A DNA stretch of 64,000 bases from an uncultured Mycolicibacterium sp. (GTDB lineage: Bacteria > Actinomycetota > Actinomycetes > Mycobacteriales > Mycobacteriaceae): the NCBI RefSeq assembly GCF_937941905.1, contig NZ_CALDGS010000068.1, positions 89,329 through 153,328 of the forward strand, read 5' to 3'. How positions within the stretch are numbered: the first letter of the stretch is position 1; the number at the start of each line of letters is the position of its first letter. The position numbers were made by a program, and so were the translations under genes. The notes under the pieces were generated by a model. That model had not been told where the DNA came from, searched no databases, and was given only the letters and a program-made list of their open reading frames with translations. Positions 7,875 through 16,333 of the stretch are shown piece by piece.

Positions 7875-7970
7875 CGCAACGGGATACCCGCTGTCGGCGA
7901 GGTCACACCGGCGGCGGTCCGGGCAGGGGATAGGCTTTTCTGCGAGGATCGGTTGACGACAGGAGGGGCG

Positions 7971-8195
7971 ATGAACGCGGTCGACGAACGTCGGACCCTG
8001 TCCGAGCAGGCCGCCGAGCGCGGCTGGAACCGCCGCGAGGACGACCGGGTGGACATCTACACCCGCGGCGCCCACCGGATCCGGGTGATCTGGCAGGGCC
8101 CGGACAAGATCAGTGGCAGCTCGTACTACAACGACGACGTCCTGACCACCTACACCCGCGACCTGAACCAGGTCCTGGGCTGGCTCAAGCGCTGA
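7971..8195 (+). CDS. Conserved 74-residue protein of unknown function
   Basis: Starts at ATG 7971 with a strong AGGAGGGG upstream. The sequence is hydrophilic, with a charged N-terminal helix (ERRTLSEQAAERGWNRREDD) followed by an apparent beta-rich half (RVDIYTRGAHRIRVIWQGPD, then SSYYNDDVLTTYTRDLNQVL). It is compact and soluble-looking, with no Cys, no membrane segment and no catalytic motif. It is divergent from the MSMEG_6728-family gene and lies directly before cinA. Small proteins of this kind are conserved in mycobacteria, but I do not know a function. Confidence 0.65.
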   Translation: MNAVDERRTLSEQAAERGWNRREDDRVDIYTRGAHRIRVIWQGPDKISGSSYYNDDVLTTYTRDLNQVLGWLKR

Positions 8196-8236
8196 CCGCG
8201 CGCTGAGCCGGCCGGCGGCCCGCTAGGCTCCTGCCG

Positions 8237-9502
8237 GTGAGCGTACGAGCCGGCATCGTTGTCACCGGAACCGAGGTTCTCACCGGACGGGTCGCCGACC
8301 GCAACGGCCCCTGGCTGGCCGAGCGGCTGCTCGAGCTCGGCGTCGAGCTCGCCCACATCACCCTGTGCGGCGACCGGCCCGACGACATCGAGGCGCAGCT
8401 GCGGTTCCTCGCCGACCAGGGGATGGACCTCGTCATCACCAGTGGTGGGCTCGGCCCCACCGCCGACGACCTGACCGTCGAGACCGTCGCCCGGTTCTGC
8501 GGCCACGAGCTGGTGCTCGACACCGCGCTGGAGGAGCGGATCGCCGGCATCCTGCGGCGGCTGTCGGCCCGCTTCGAGGGCGTCGACTTCGAGGCGGTGC
8601 GCGCCGCCAACCGCAAACAGGCGCTGGTGCCGGTCGGTGCCACCGTGCTGGACCCGGTCGGCACCGCCCCCGGGCTGGTCGTCCCGGGCACCCCGACCGT
8701 GGTGGTGCTGCCCGGCCCGCCCCGCGAACTGCAGCCGATGTGGCAGGCCGCGGTGCGGACCGAGGCGCTGCAGGCCGCCATCGCCGGGCGCACCGAGTAC
8801 CGGCAGCAGACCGTGCGCATGTACGGCCCGCCGGAGTCGGCGCTGGCCGAGACCCTCAAGGTGGCCGGGCAGCGCATCGCCGACTTCGACGCCCTGGAGA
8901 TCACCACCTGCCTGCGCCGCGGCGAACTGGAGATCGTCACCCGCTACGAACCCGCCCACGCCGACGCCTACGCGGCATTCGTCGAGGTGCTGCGGGAACG
9001 GCACGGCCGGCACGTCTACGCCACCGACGGCGCCACCGTCGACGAGCAGGTGGCCGGGCTGCTGGCCGGCCGGCGCATCGCCACCGCCGAATCGTGCACC
9101 GCGGGGCTGCTGTCGGCCCGGCTCACCGAGTTGCCCGGCGCCTCGGCGTACCTGGCCGGCGGGGTGACCGTCTACAGCAACGAGGCCAAGACCGAGCTGC
9201 TCGGCGTCGACCCGGCGCTCATCGCCGCGCACGGCGCGGTCAGCGAGCCGGTGGCCGAGGCGATGGCCGCCGGGGCGTTGGCCCGGTTCGGCGCCGACAC
9301 CGCGGTGGCGATCACCGGGATCGCCGGCCCCGGCGGGGGCAGCGCGGCGAAACCGGTCGGCACGGTGTGCTTCGCGGTGCTGCTCGGCGACGGCCGCCGC
9401 ACGGTGCGCACCGTCCGGCTGCCGGGGGAGCGGGCCGACGTCCGGGAGCGCTCCACCACGGTGGCCATGCACCTGCTGCGGCGTACCCTGCTCGGCGAAT
9501 AG
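8237..9502 (+). CDS. cinA: CinA-family protein (nucleotide-damage/NMN amidase type)
   Basis: 421 residues from GTG 8237. The N-terminal half is a MoaB/MogA-like COG1058 domain (GIVVTGTEVLTGRVADRNGPW, then ITSGGLGPTADDLTVETVA). The C-terminal 160 residues are the CinA-C domain (TAESCTAGLLSARLTELPG, then GGVTVYSNEAKTELLGV and AITGIAGPGGG), which in other bacteria deamidates nicotinamide mononucleotide. Length fits M. tuberculosis Rv1901. In mycobacteria CinA has been linked to cleavage of NAD-drug adducts and tolerance to isoniazid, which is notable because katG lies 14 kb away in this window. The competence name is historical. Confidence 0.9.
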   Translation: MSVRAGIVVTGTEVLTGRVADRNGPWLAERLLELGVELAHITLCGDRPDDIEAQLRFLADQGMDLVITSGGLGPTADDLTVETVARFCGHELVLDTALEERIAGILRRLSARFEGVDFEAVRAANRKQALVPVGATVLDPVGTAPGLVVPGTPTVVVLPGPPRELQPMWQAAVRTEALQAAIAGRTEYRQQTVRMYGPPESALAETLKVAGQRIADFDALEITTCLRRGELEIVTRYEPAHADAYAAFVEVLRERHGRHVYATDGATVDEQVAGLLAGRRIATAESCTAGLLSARLTELPGASAYLAGGVTVYSNEAKTELLGVDPALIAAHGAVSEPVAEAMAAGALARFGADTAVAITGIAGPGGGSAAKPVGTVCFAVLLGDGRRTVRTVRLPGERADVRERSTTVAMHLLRRTLLGE

Positions 9503-9508
9503 CCGGGC

Positions 9509-10216
9509 TCAGCCCTGCGGCACCTTGTCCAGCATCAGGTTCACCAGCCGGCCGGTCTGGGCGTTCACCTCGGCCGCGTCCGGCCCGCACACCAGCACGT
9601 CGGCGGCGACGTTGCTGCGCGCCGCCGCCCCGCGGGCGCAGAAGTAGTCCTTGCCCTCCTGGCTGCGGGGCAGGATGTCCACCCCGTAGGAGCGCTGCGG
9701 CGTGCCGATGTTCCAGGTCAGCTCCTCGCGGGCGAGCTTGACCCGGATCGGCTTGTCGGCGCACTGCCGCCAGCGCTGCACCAGCCCGTCGACGAACTGC
9801 TCGGCCGCGGCGGCGTCGCCGAAGGCGGCCACCCCGGTGCTGATCCGGTGGTTGCGCAGGTCGTCGGCGAGCCGGCCGTAGATGCCGGCGTAGCCGGACC
9901 CGGCGTAGGCCGAGGTGTCGTTGGGGATGATCGCGGCGGCGCAGTCCGGCTCGGACAGCGTGTCCTTGGGCAGCGAGTCCGGTTTGGTGTAGAGCGCCAG
10001 GACCAGCAGCACCTTGGTACCCAGGATCTCCCGCGCCTCCTCGGGGGTGGGGATCAGATCCTTGAGCTGGCCGATCTTGACCAGCGGCAGGTTCTCCGAC
10101 GGCGGTTCCGGCGCGTACACCGCGGTGCCCGCGACCGTGCCGCCGCACGCGGTCAGCGTGGCGGCGGCGCACAACCCGGCGAGTGCGCCGATCCGGCGCC
10201 GAATGCTCTTGCCCAT
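9509..10216 (-). CDS. Lipoprotein with PknH-like sensor domain
   Basis: 235 residues from ATG 10216. The signal peptide ends in a lipobox, LTAC (Cys at about residue 24), so the protein should be membrane-anchored outside the cell. The rest resembles the extracellular PknH_C-type domain found in PknH and in mycobacterial lipoproteins such as LppH and LpqQ: Leu-Ile-Pro-Thr-Pro-Glu-Glu near the start and paired Cys residues (PDCAAA, QCADKP, YFCARG, VLVCGP) suited to two disulfides. The ligand is unknown. It ends 6 bases from the convergent end of cinA. Confidence 0.75.
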   Translation of the reverse strand: MGKSIRRRIGALAGLCAAATLTACGGTVAGTAVYAPEPPSENLPLVKIGQLKDLIPTPEEAREILGTKVLLVLALYTKPDSLPKDTLSEPDCAAAIIPNDTSAYAGSGYAGIYGRLADDLRNHRISTGVAAFGDAAAAEQFVDGLVQRWRQCADKPIRVKLAREELTWNIGTPQRSYGVDILPRSQEGKDYFCARGAAARSNVAADVLVCGPDAAEVNAQTGRLVNLMLDKVPQG

Positions 10217-10270
10217 CGCAGACCTTCTTACCCGAGCCGGGCCGGGGCGCCGGGTCCGCCCCGCGGTGTG

Positions 10271-11170
10271 TCAGTCGAAGAACGCCAGCAGGCGGCTGAG
10301 GATGTCCTCGGCCCGGCCCAGTCCGGCCAGGTGGCTCTCGCCCGGCAGGTGGTAGAGCTCGGCGTCCGGCAGCCGCTCCACCACGTGCCGGCCGTGCGCG
10401 AACGGCACGATGTGGTCGCGGTCGCCGTGCCACCACCGCACCGGGACCTTCACCTCCGCCAGGGTGAAGCCCCAGTGCCGGGCGAACACCACGATGTCGG
10501 CGAACGGTGCGGCGAGCTGCTTGCGGCTGCCGTTGAGCAGATCGTCGAGGAACATCGCCTTGAACTCCGGGCGCACCAGCAGCTGCCGGTCGGCCTCCGG
10601 CGAGACGCGCGCGTAGAGCTCCAGCGCCGGGGAGGCCACCGGCCGGATCAGCCGGATCAGCCCGGAGGCGGCCAGCCGCACCGGCAGGCCCGCCACCTCG
10701 AGCACCGGCGCCACCGCGCTGCCCACGGCCATCAGCCCGCCGCCGACCGCGTCCGGCCCGACGGTCGGGGCCACCCCGCCGAGCACCCCGACCGCCACCA
10801 CCCGGTCCGGCATCGCGGCGGCGCACGCCAGCGTGTACGGGCCGCCGCCGGACAGGCCCACGATCGCCATCTCGCCGATGCCCAGGGTGTCGGCGATGGT
10901 GCGCAGGTCCTCGGCGAAGGCCAGCACGTTGGGGTACTGGTACGGCGTCGACGACCCGATGCCGGGCCGGTCGACGCCGATCAGCCGGATGCCGTTGCAC
11001 TCGGCGAACGCCCGCGCCTCGGTGGGGATCTGCCGGCGCGCCCCCGGGGTGCCGTGCAGCCAGAACACCGCGCGGCCCTGCGGCGCCCCGAACTCGGCGA
11101 ACCCGATCTGCCGGCCGTCGCCGACGGCGATGTTGCCCTCGAGTTTCGGGCGTTCGATCCCATAGGCCAT
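10271..11170 (-). CDS. Alpha/beta-hydrolase fold protein
   Basis: 299 residues. The oxyanion region is FWLHGTPGARR and the nucleophile elbow is VGLSGGGPY (Ser of GLSGG). Asp in WWHGDRDHIVPF and His in PGESHLAG complete a plausible triad. A helical lid region lies between residues about 140 and 200. It groups with the large actinobacterial set of peroxidase- or esterase-like hydrolases of unknown substrate. There is no signal peptide. It lies 54 bases downstream of the lipoprotein gene on the same strand order and may be co-transcribed with it. Confidence 0.75.
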   Translation of the reverse strand: MAYGIERPKLEGNIAVGDGRQIGFAEFGAPQGRAVFWLHGTPGARRQIPTEARAFAECNGIRLIGVDRPGIGSSTPYQYPNVLAFAEDLRTIADTLGIGEMAIVGLSGGGPYTLACAAAMPDRVVAVGVLGGVAPTVGPDAVGGGLMAVGSAVAPVLEVAGLPVRLAASGLIRLIRPVASPALELYARVSPEADRQLLVRPEFKAMFLDDLLNGSRKQLAAPFADIVVFARHWGFTLAEVKVPVRWWHGDRDHIVPFAHGRHVVERLPDAELYHLPGESHLAGLGRAEDILSRLLAFFD

Positions 11171-11512
11171 GCGACCCAGTGTCGCACGTCACCGCGGGCC
11201 GCCCGGATGATTTGCGGTGCGGTGAGCCCGCAGGACCGCTCCGGGATCGGCCATGACCGTCGGCCCCGCCCCGCCCGTGCCCCCGGAGCCGCCGCTGTCC
11301 AGGTTCGATCTCGGGGTGTCGGTCCCGGTTCCGGTGCTCGCCGCGGTGCTCACCGGCCGCGGCGCGGTCCTCGGATTCCTTTTGCTGGCCACCGGGGGCC
11401 CGACCGAGCGAGCGCGGCGGGCGCCGGTCGGCCCACGGGCCGGCCCGCCCGATCCTGCAGAACGATTCGCGTCCGGCCATGGCGACGGGCCGGGTTCGAA
11501 TACTGTGGCCGG
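11171..11512. other. Divergent intergenic region without a supported gene
   Basis: 342 bases between two divergent genes. A 95-codon frame (11253-11540) exists, but it is Pro/Ala/Arg-rich, lacks a ribosome-binding sequence and overlaps the next start, so I regard it as chance. No palindrome, tRNA or recognisable promoter was found. Confidence 0.4.
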
Positions 11513-12715
11513 GTGTTGGAGCGCACCACCTGTGCGGTGATCGGCGGTGGGCCGGCCGGGATGGTGCTGGGCCTGCTGCTGGCCCGCGCCGGCGTCGCGG
11601 TGACGGTGCTGGAGAAGCACGCCGACTTCCTGCGCGACTTCCGGGGCGACACCGTGCATCCGAGCACGCTGGCGCTGCTCGACGAGCTGGGGCTGTGGCC
11701 GCGGTTCGCGGCGATCCCGCACAGCCGGATCGAGCGGGTCACGGTCCGGATCGGCGACCGCGACGTGACGGTCGCCGACTTCGCCCGGCTGCGCCACCCG
11801 CACCCGTACCTGGCGATGGTGCCGCAGTGGGATCTGCTGGATCTGCTCGCCGGGGCCGCGGCCGACGAACCCGGGTTCGAGCTGCGGATGGGCACCGAGG
11901 TGACGGGGCTGCGGTGGGCGCACGGCCGGATCTGCGGCGTCAGCTACCGGGTCGGCGACCACGAGGAGCTGCTGGCCGCCGAGCTCACCGTGGCCTGCGA
12001 CGGCCGCTGGTCCACGGCCCGCACCGCGGCCGGGCTGGTCCCGCACGAGTACCCGGTGCCGTTCGATGTGTGGTGGTTCCGGGTGCCGCGCCGGCAGGAC
12101 GGCACCGCCCCGGTGCTGCCGCGCATCGCCCCGGGCCGGGCGCTGATCATGCTTCCGCGCCCGGGGTACTACCAGGCCGGCTACCTCATCCCGAAGGGCA
12201 GCGACGGACAGCGGCGCGCCCGCGGTCTGGAGGCGTTCCGCGCCGAGATCGCCGAGCTGGCGCCGGAGGCGGACGTGGCGGCCATCGGGTCCTTCGACGA
12301 CGTGCGGCTGCTCGACGTGCGGCTGAACCGGTTGCGCCGCTGGTACGTCGACGGCCTGCTGTGCATCGGCGATGCCGCCCATGCGATGTCACCGGCCGGC
12401 GGGGTCGGCATCAACCTGGCCGTGCAGGACGCGGTGGCCGCGGCGGCGCTGCTGGCCGGACCGCTGCGCCGGCACCGGGTGACCGTCCGGGACCTAGCGG
12501 CGGTGCAGCGCCGCCGCGCCCCGGCCACCGTGCTCGCCCAGGCGATGCAGCGAGTGGTGCACCGGCGCCTGCTCGGCCCGGTGCTGCGCGGGAAGCCGCC
12601 GGATCCGCCGGCCCGGCTGCCGGGGCTGCCCGCACTGACCGCACGGCTTGTCGGCGTGGGGATACGGCCCGAGCGCACACCGGATTTCGCGCGCCGCCGG
12701 CCGGCCGACGGCTGA
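11513..12715 (+). CDS. FAD-dependent aromatic-hydroxylase-type oxidoreductase
   Basis: 400 residues from GTG 11513. The FAD-binding GxGxxG is AVIGGGPAGMVLGL, followed by the Glu that binds ribose (VLEKHAD). The second FAD motif is CIGDAAHAMSPAGGVGINLAVQD near residue 285, and the DG fingerprint is CDGRWSTAR. This is the p-hydroxybenzoate hydroxylase/UbiH class, single-component NAD(P)H monooxygenases of aromatic or polyketide substrates. No membrane segment is apparent. The substrate cannot be inferred. A strong hairpin follows the stop codon. Confidence 0.8.
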   Translation: MLERTTCAVIGGGPAGMVLGLLLARAGVAVTVLEKHADFLRDFRGDTVHPSTLALLDELGLWPRFAAIPHSRIERVTVRIGDRDVTVADFARLRHPHPYLAMVPQWDLLDLLAGAAADEPGFELRMGTEVTGLRWAHGRICGVSYRVGDHEELLAAELTVACDGRWSTARTAAGLVPHEYPVPFDVWWFRVPRRQDGTAPVLPRIAPGRALIMLPRPGYYQAGYLIPKGSDGQRRARGLEAFRAEIAELAPEADVAAIGSFDDVRLLDVRLNRLRRWYVDGLLCIGDAAHAMSPAGGVGINLAVQDAVAAAALLAGPLRRHRVTVRDLAAVQRRRAPATVLAQAMQRVVHRRLLGPVLRGKPPDPPARLPGLPALTARLVGVGIRPERTPDFARRRPADG

Positions 12716-12728
12716 GCGGTGCCCGATG

Positions 12729-12772
12729 CCGTCCGGCCACGGCGCCGGGGGTGGGGTGCCGTGGCCGGACGG
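12729..12772. terminator. Bidirectional hairpin terminator, 15-bp stem
   Basis: CCGTCCGGCCACGGC (12729-12743) pairs perfectly with GCCGTGGCCGGACGG (12758-12772) around a 14-base loop. It sits between convergent genes and lacks a U tract, as is common in mycobacteria. Confidence 0.75.
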
Positions 12773-12812
12773 TGGTCGGAGGTTTGCTTGAAACGTGTTG
12801 CGCCGCAGGTGA

Positions 12813-13187
12813 TCAGGGCGCGGTGGTGCGGTATCCGACGTAGAAGGCCAGGGCCCGGTCCGGGGTGGAGAACAGGATCCGGGACCCCTTCGGGAAGAAG
12901 ATCGCGTCGTGCTTGCGGGCGATCAGCACCTGGCCGGTGTCCGGGTTCTCCAGCCGGAACTCGCCCTCGAGCACGACCTTCATCTCGTCGTAGTCGTAGT
13001 AGTAGTCCAGCGGCGCCTCGGTGTGCTTGAGCTCGAAGTAGCCCGCGCAGAATGGGGTGCCCTCCGGGTTGGCGTACACATCGGCGATGTAGCCATCGGT
13101 GCCGGGATACTGCTCGGCCGGCATCGGCGGCAGACTCTCCCAGAACCCCGAGACGACCCGGAACGGCTGGACTGCGGTTTCGGTCAT
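12813..13187 (-). CDS. EutQ-like single-domain cupin
   Basis: 124 residues. The C-terminal two thirds form a cupin barrel: DYYYDYDEMKVVLEGEFRLE corresponds to cupin motif 1 with Asp, Glu and Tyr in place of some of the usual metal-binding His residues, and FFPKGSRILFSTPDRA to motif 2. It resembles the ethanolamine-utilisation EutQ-type cupins, but no other eut gene is nearby, so the role is open. The start at ATG 13187 has a GGGAGG ribosome-binding sequence that can be masked by an upstream complementary sequence in the leader. No signal peptide. Confidence 0.75.
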   Translation of the reverse strand: MTETAVQPFRVVSGFWESLPPMPAEQYPGTDGYIADVYANPEGTPFCAGYFELKHTEAPLDYYYDYDEMKVVLEGEFRLENPDTGQVLIARKHDAIFFPKGSRILFSTPDRALAFYVGYRTTAP

Positions 13188-13191
13188 ATCA

Positions 13192-13234
13192 CCTCCCAGT
13201 TGATTGCTGTGATGAAACGAAAGGTACTGGGAGG
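13192..13234 (-). promoter_or_regulatory. Leader hairpin that would hide the cupin ribosome-binding site
   Basis: On the minus strand CCTCCCAGT (13234-13226) is a perfect inverted repeat of ACTGGGAGG (13200-13192), which contains the cupin ribosome-binding sequence GGGAGG. The spacer is 25 bases. If transcription starts upstream, the mRNA can fold to block initiation; an alternative fold or an effector would be needed to open it. Confidence 0.55.
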
Positions 13235-13278
13235 AAACGGTTCCGGGGTTACCGCCGGATTGAGAATGTGTTAACTGA

Positions 13279-14025
13279 TCAGGCGGTGACGATCAGGTGC
13301 AGTTCGCGGCGACCGTGCTCCTCGACCGTCATGCCCGCCTCGCGGGCCACCCGGGCCACGCCGGCGGCGTCGGTGGGTTCGGTCGGGTCGCCGGCCAGTG
13401 CCCGCGCCAGCCGGCCCTTGTGCGCCTTGTTGAAATGGCTGACGACGGTGCGTCTTCCGTCCGGGTGTTCGGTGTAGACCTTGACCGTCACGGCGCTGCG
13501 CAGCCGGCCCAGCCCGGCGTAGGCGCCGGAGCGCAGGTCCACCACGAGCCGTTCCTCGGCCAGCCGTGCCAGCACCGGTTCCAGCACCGGACGCCAGCGC
13601 GGCGCGAGCGGTCCGCCCGGCGGTTTCGAACCGGCCGACAGCCGGTAGGCCGGGATCGGGTCGTCGGCGCGCAGCAGTCCGAACAGCGCCGAGGCCACCA
13701 CCAACCGCTCCCGGGCGCGTTCGGCGGGCTCGCCGGTCAGCGAGCCGATGTCGAGGGCGTCGTAGAGCACCCCGGTGTAGCGCTCGATCGCCGGCATCGT
13801 CGGCGCCTCCCACAGGGCGGCGTTGCGGTCGATCTCGGCATCCTGCGCCGGCGAGAGCCCCAGGGCGGCCCGGCTGGCCGCGCGGTCGGCGGCCAGCGCC
13901 ACCAGCTCGGCGACCAGTTCGTCGCGCACCGGGGTGAGCTCGGGGAACCCCAGCCGGTCCAGGTCCAGCGCGGGCCCGTTCCCGCCGGCGCGCTTGGTCT
14001 CCGAGGGTGGCAGCAGCACGATCAC
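13279..14025 (-). CDS. yaaA: YaaA-family peroxide stress protein
   Basis: 248 residues from GTG 14025 (MIVLLPPSETK), the conserved family opening; a longer upstream frame is non-homologous. Family hallmarks are LLPPSETKR at the start, NAALWEAPTMPAIERYTGVLYDALD in the middle and VVSHFNKAHKG near residue 200. YaaA (UPF0246) proteins protect DNA from oxidative damage in E. coli by lowering free iron and have a DNA-binding helix-hairpin-helix-like fold. Cytoplasmic. Presence in this window together with katG and furA is probably coincidental. Confidence 0.85.
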   Translation of the reverse strand: MIVLLPPSETKRAGGNGPALDLDRLGFPELTPVRDELVAELVALAADRAASRAALGLSPAQDAEIDRNAALWEAPTMPAIERYTGVLYDALDIGSLTGEPAERARERLVVASALFGLLRADDPIPAYRLSAGSKPPGGPLAPRWRPVLEPVLARLAEERLVVDLRSGAYAGLGRLRSAVTVKVYTEHPDGRRTVVSHFNKAHKGRLARALAGDPTEPTDAAGVARVAREAGMTVEEHGRRELHLIVTA

Positions 14026-14057
14026 GGCTGTCCACCGTAGCGTCCGGCGCGGGCGGC

Positions 14058-14618
14058 TCAGCCCGCGGTCGCGTCCGGCAGCAGCGGCGGGCAGCTGCCG
14101 TCCGGTGCGGCGACCCGCTCGAAGTGCCACCACTCGTTGGCGTACACCCGGCACAGCCCGAATCGCGGGCCGTACCGCACCATCCACTCCGCGGCCGCCG
14201 GGCCGCCGATGTCCACCGCCGCGCCGGTGACGTGCCGGGACACCTCGGGCGCGGCGACCCAGCGGCGGGCCTCGGCGAGGCTGCCGTACCCGGCGACGGC
14301 GTCGTCGAGGAAGTGCTGCTGCAGTTCCGGTGAGCGCCAGCCGGAGGTGATGCGCACCTCGACGCCGGCGGCGGCCGCCTCCGCGGCGGCGGCCCGCACC
14401 GCCCAGCGCAGCCCGGGCTCGAGCAGCGCGACCGCCGGGTGGCTGTCGTCGAACGGGCTCACGGTCAGCCCGGGCGGGATCGAGCCGTCACCGGCGACCA
14501 CGACGCCGTCGTCGACGAGGCGCGGTGCTCCGGCGGGATCCGGGGTGGGGCAGGTCGGGACGGGGAGCAGCGCGGTGAGTAGCACCGCCCCCGCGGCGAG
14601 CGCCCGCAGCCCGGTCAC
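14058..14618 (-). CDS. VanY-type M15 D,D-carboxypeptidase, exported
   Basis: 186 residues from GTG 14618, overlapping the end of the upstream phosphodiesterase gene by 4 bases (GTGA). A signal peptide covers residues 1-25. Zinc-peptidase motifs are present: ITSGWRS, then SRHVTGAAVDIGG with the zinc His and Asp, and NEWWHFE with the catalytic Glu-region and last zinc His. The protein should trim D-Ala from peptidoglycan stem peptides outside the membrane. No lipobox is visible: the region around the first Cys is VPTCPT. Confidence 0.8.
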   Translation of the reverse strand: MTGLRALAAGAVLLTALLPVPTCPTPDPAGAPRLVDDGVVVAGDGSIPPGLTVSPFDDSHPAVALLEPGLRWAVRAAAAEAAAAGVEVRITSGWRSPELQQHFLDDAVAGYGSLAEARRWVAAPEVSRHVTGAAVDIGGPAAAEWMVRYGPRFGLCRVYANEWWHFERVAAPDGSCPPLLPDATAG

Positions 14619-15739
14619 CGGCCCCGCCCGAGCAGCAGCGGCACCCGCTGTTCGGCCGGGGTGAGCGAACCGTGGTGGCCGACGAACCCGGATTCCAGCG
14701 GCTCGGCGGCCCGGCGCAGCAGCACGGTGTCGCCGCGGGCGGCGGCCACCACGTCGCCGATGCGGGGCCGCACCGCGTCGGTCACCCGCGGCCCGAACCA
14801 GCCGGCCGCGATCGCCTCGTCGCGCGGCAGCACCCAGGCCCGGTCGCCGAGCCGGGCGCGCCAGGTGGCGAGCACGTCGTCGGACGCGCCGGCGACGGTG
14901 TAGAGGTGGCGGGCCCGCGGCTCACCGCCGATCGCCCCCACGCCCGCGCACAACTGCGGCTCGGCGTCGAGGTCGACGGTGTCCCCGGCGGTGATCATGC
15001 CGTGGTCGGCCACCACCGCCAGCAGCCCGCCCGGCGGCAGCGCCGCCAGGATCGAGTCGACCAGCCGGTCCACCTGGCGCAGCTGCATCCGCCACGGCGC
15101 CGAGCCCGGCCCGTAGCGGTGGCCGAGCAGATCGAGCTGGCTGTGGTAGCCGTAGCAGAAGCCCCGGGCCGCAACGACATCCGCCACGGTGGCGGCGAGG
15201 TCGCCGAGCGCGAGGACCCCGACGTAGCGGCCGCCGCGCAGCACCGCCCGGGTCAGCCCGGAGTCGGCGAACGCCGCGTCGGACACCACGCTGACCGCGA
15301 TCCCCGCGGCGGCGGCCCGTTCGAAGGTGGTCGGGTGCGGCTGCACCCGCTCCGGGGGAGCCGTGCTGCGCAGATCCTCCCCGCGCGGGTGCGGCCGCCA
15401 GCGCAGCGCGTTGAGCACCCCGGTACCGGGCAGCCGGAACGAGAGGCCCACCATGCCGTGCTCGCCGGACGGGCGGCCGGTGCCGACGGCCGCGAGCCCG
15501 GCGGCGGTGGTGGACGGGAAGCCGACCTGCAGGGTGGGCCCGCGTAGCTCGGCGAGCACCGGGGCGTCGGCGGCGTGCGCGTCGAGCAGGTCGGCGCCGA
15601 GGCCGTCGATCAGCAGCACGCAGGCGCCGGACACCTCGCCGAGGTCGGCGTCGAACCGGGGCTCGAACCCCGGCACGCCCATCGCGGCGAGCACGGTCGG
15701 GACGACGTCGGCCAGGTGCGGCAGCGCGGTCTCAGCCAC
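14615..15739 (-). CDS. Alkaline-phosphatase-superfamily phosphodiesterase
   Basis: 374 residues from GTG 15739; an upstream GTG at 15757 would overlap the methyltransferase gene further. Metal-site motifs of the nucleotide pyrophosphatase/phosphodiesterase family are visible: LLIDGLGADLLD, the Thr nucleophile in VGFPSTTAAGLAAVGTG, HSQLDLLGHRYG and VVADHGM, with a final GHHGS. No signal peptide is present, so it probably works inside the cell. The methyltransferase, phosphodiesterase and VanY genes overlap head to tail and form one operon. Confidence 0.8.
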   Translation of the reverse strand: MAETALPHLADVVPTVLAAMGVPGFEPRFDADLGEVSGACVLLIDGLGADLLDAHAADAPVLAELRGPTLQVGFPSTTAAGLAAVGTGRPSGEHGMVGLSFRLPGTGVLNALRWRPHPRGEDLRSTAPPERVQPHPTTFERAAAAGIAVSVVSDAAFADSGLTRAVLRGGRYVGVLALGDLAATVADVVAARGFCYGYHSQLDLLGHRYGPGSAPWRMQLRQVDRLVDSILAALPPGGLLAVVADHGMITAGDTVDLDAEPQLCAGVGAIGGEPRARHLYTVAGASDDVLATWRARLGDRAWVLPRDEAIAAGWFGPRVTDAVRPRIGDVVAAARGDTVLLRRAAEPLESGFVGHHGSLTPAEQRVPLLLGRGR

Positions 15740-16322
15740 ACGCCGAGCGTGCCACACTCACCGCGTAGTCCCCGCCGGCATAGGGCTCGCGGTCCCAGGT
15801 GGCCCAGCGGTGCAGCGGTCGCAGTCCGGCGGCGGCGACGAGTTCGTCGTAGCGGTCCAGCGGCAACCGGTCGGCCCGCACGGTGAACCCGGCCACCAGC
15901 AGCCCGCCGGGCCGCAGCCGGGCGGCCAGCTGTCGCAGCACGGTCGCCTCGGTGCCCGGGTCGAGGAAGATCATCACGTTGCCGGCCAGCACGACGAGGT
16001 CGAACCGGTCGGTGACGTGCCGGTCCAGCTCGACCAGGTCGGCGTGCAGCCAGCGCAGCCGCGGCGCCTTGCGGCGGGCGGCGGCCAGCATGGCGGGGTC
16101 GGCGTCCACGCCGAGCACGGTGAACCCGCGGCGCGCGAGTTCGATGGCCACCCGGCCGGTGCCGCAGCCGGCGTCGAGCACGCGCCGGCCACCGGAGTCG
16201 GCCAGCAGTGCCGCGCCGAGATCGGCCTCACCGTGGATGTTCACGCCGGCGGCGGCCAGCCGGTCCCAGCGGGCGTCGTAGTCGTCGCCGCGCGGAGCGT
16301 CGGTGTGCTGCCAACGGGTCAC
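15732..16322 (-). CDS. Class I SAM-dependent methyltransferase
   Basis: 196 residues from GTG 16322. The SAM-binding motif I is VLDAGCGTGRVAIELARRG, motif II is VLGVDADPAMLAAARRK, and VVLAGNVMIFLDPGTE and LRPGGLLVAGF follow in order. An N-terminal Asp/Tyr-rich segment (DDYDARWDRLAAAG) precedes the fold. The target molecule is unknown. The stop codon lies inside the start of the phosphodiesterase gene (8-base overlap), which indicates translational coupling. Confidence 0.8.
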   Translation of the reverse strand: MTRWQHTDAPRGDDYDARWDRLAAAGVNIHGEADLGAALLADSGGRRVLDAGCGTGRVAIELARRGFTVLGVDADPAMLAAARRKAPRLRWLHADLVELDRHVTDRFDLVVLAGNVMIFLDPGTEATVLRQLAARLRPGGLLVAGFTVRADRLPLDRYDELVAAAGLRPLHRWATWDREPYAGGDYAVSVARSACG

Positions 16323-16333
16323 GTCCGCCGAGG

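Noticed and set aside
11491..11505. GGGTTCGAATAC resembling a tRNA T-loop
   Set aside because: No pairing stem around it and no acceptor or anticodon arm nearby.
11253..11540. 95-codon plus-strand frame with a possible hydrophobic helix
   Set aside because: No ribosome-binding sequence, biased low-complexity composition, and overlap with the next start codon; GC-rich DNA yields many such frames.
12789..12802. KstR-like sequence TGAAACGTGTTGCG
   Set aside because: It lacks the last fixed base and lies between the ends of convergent genes, where an operator makes little sense.
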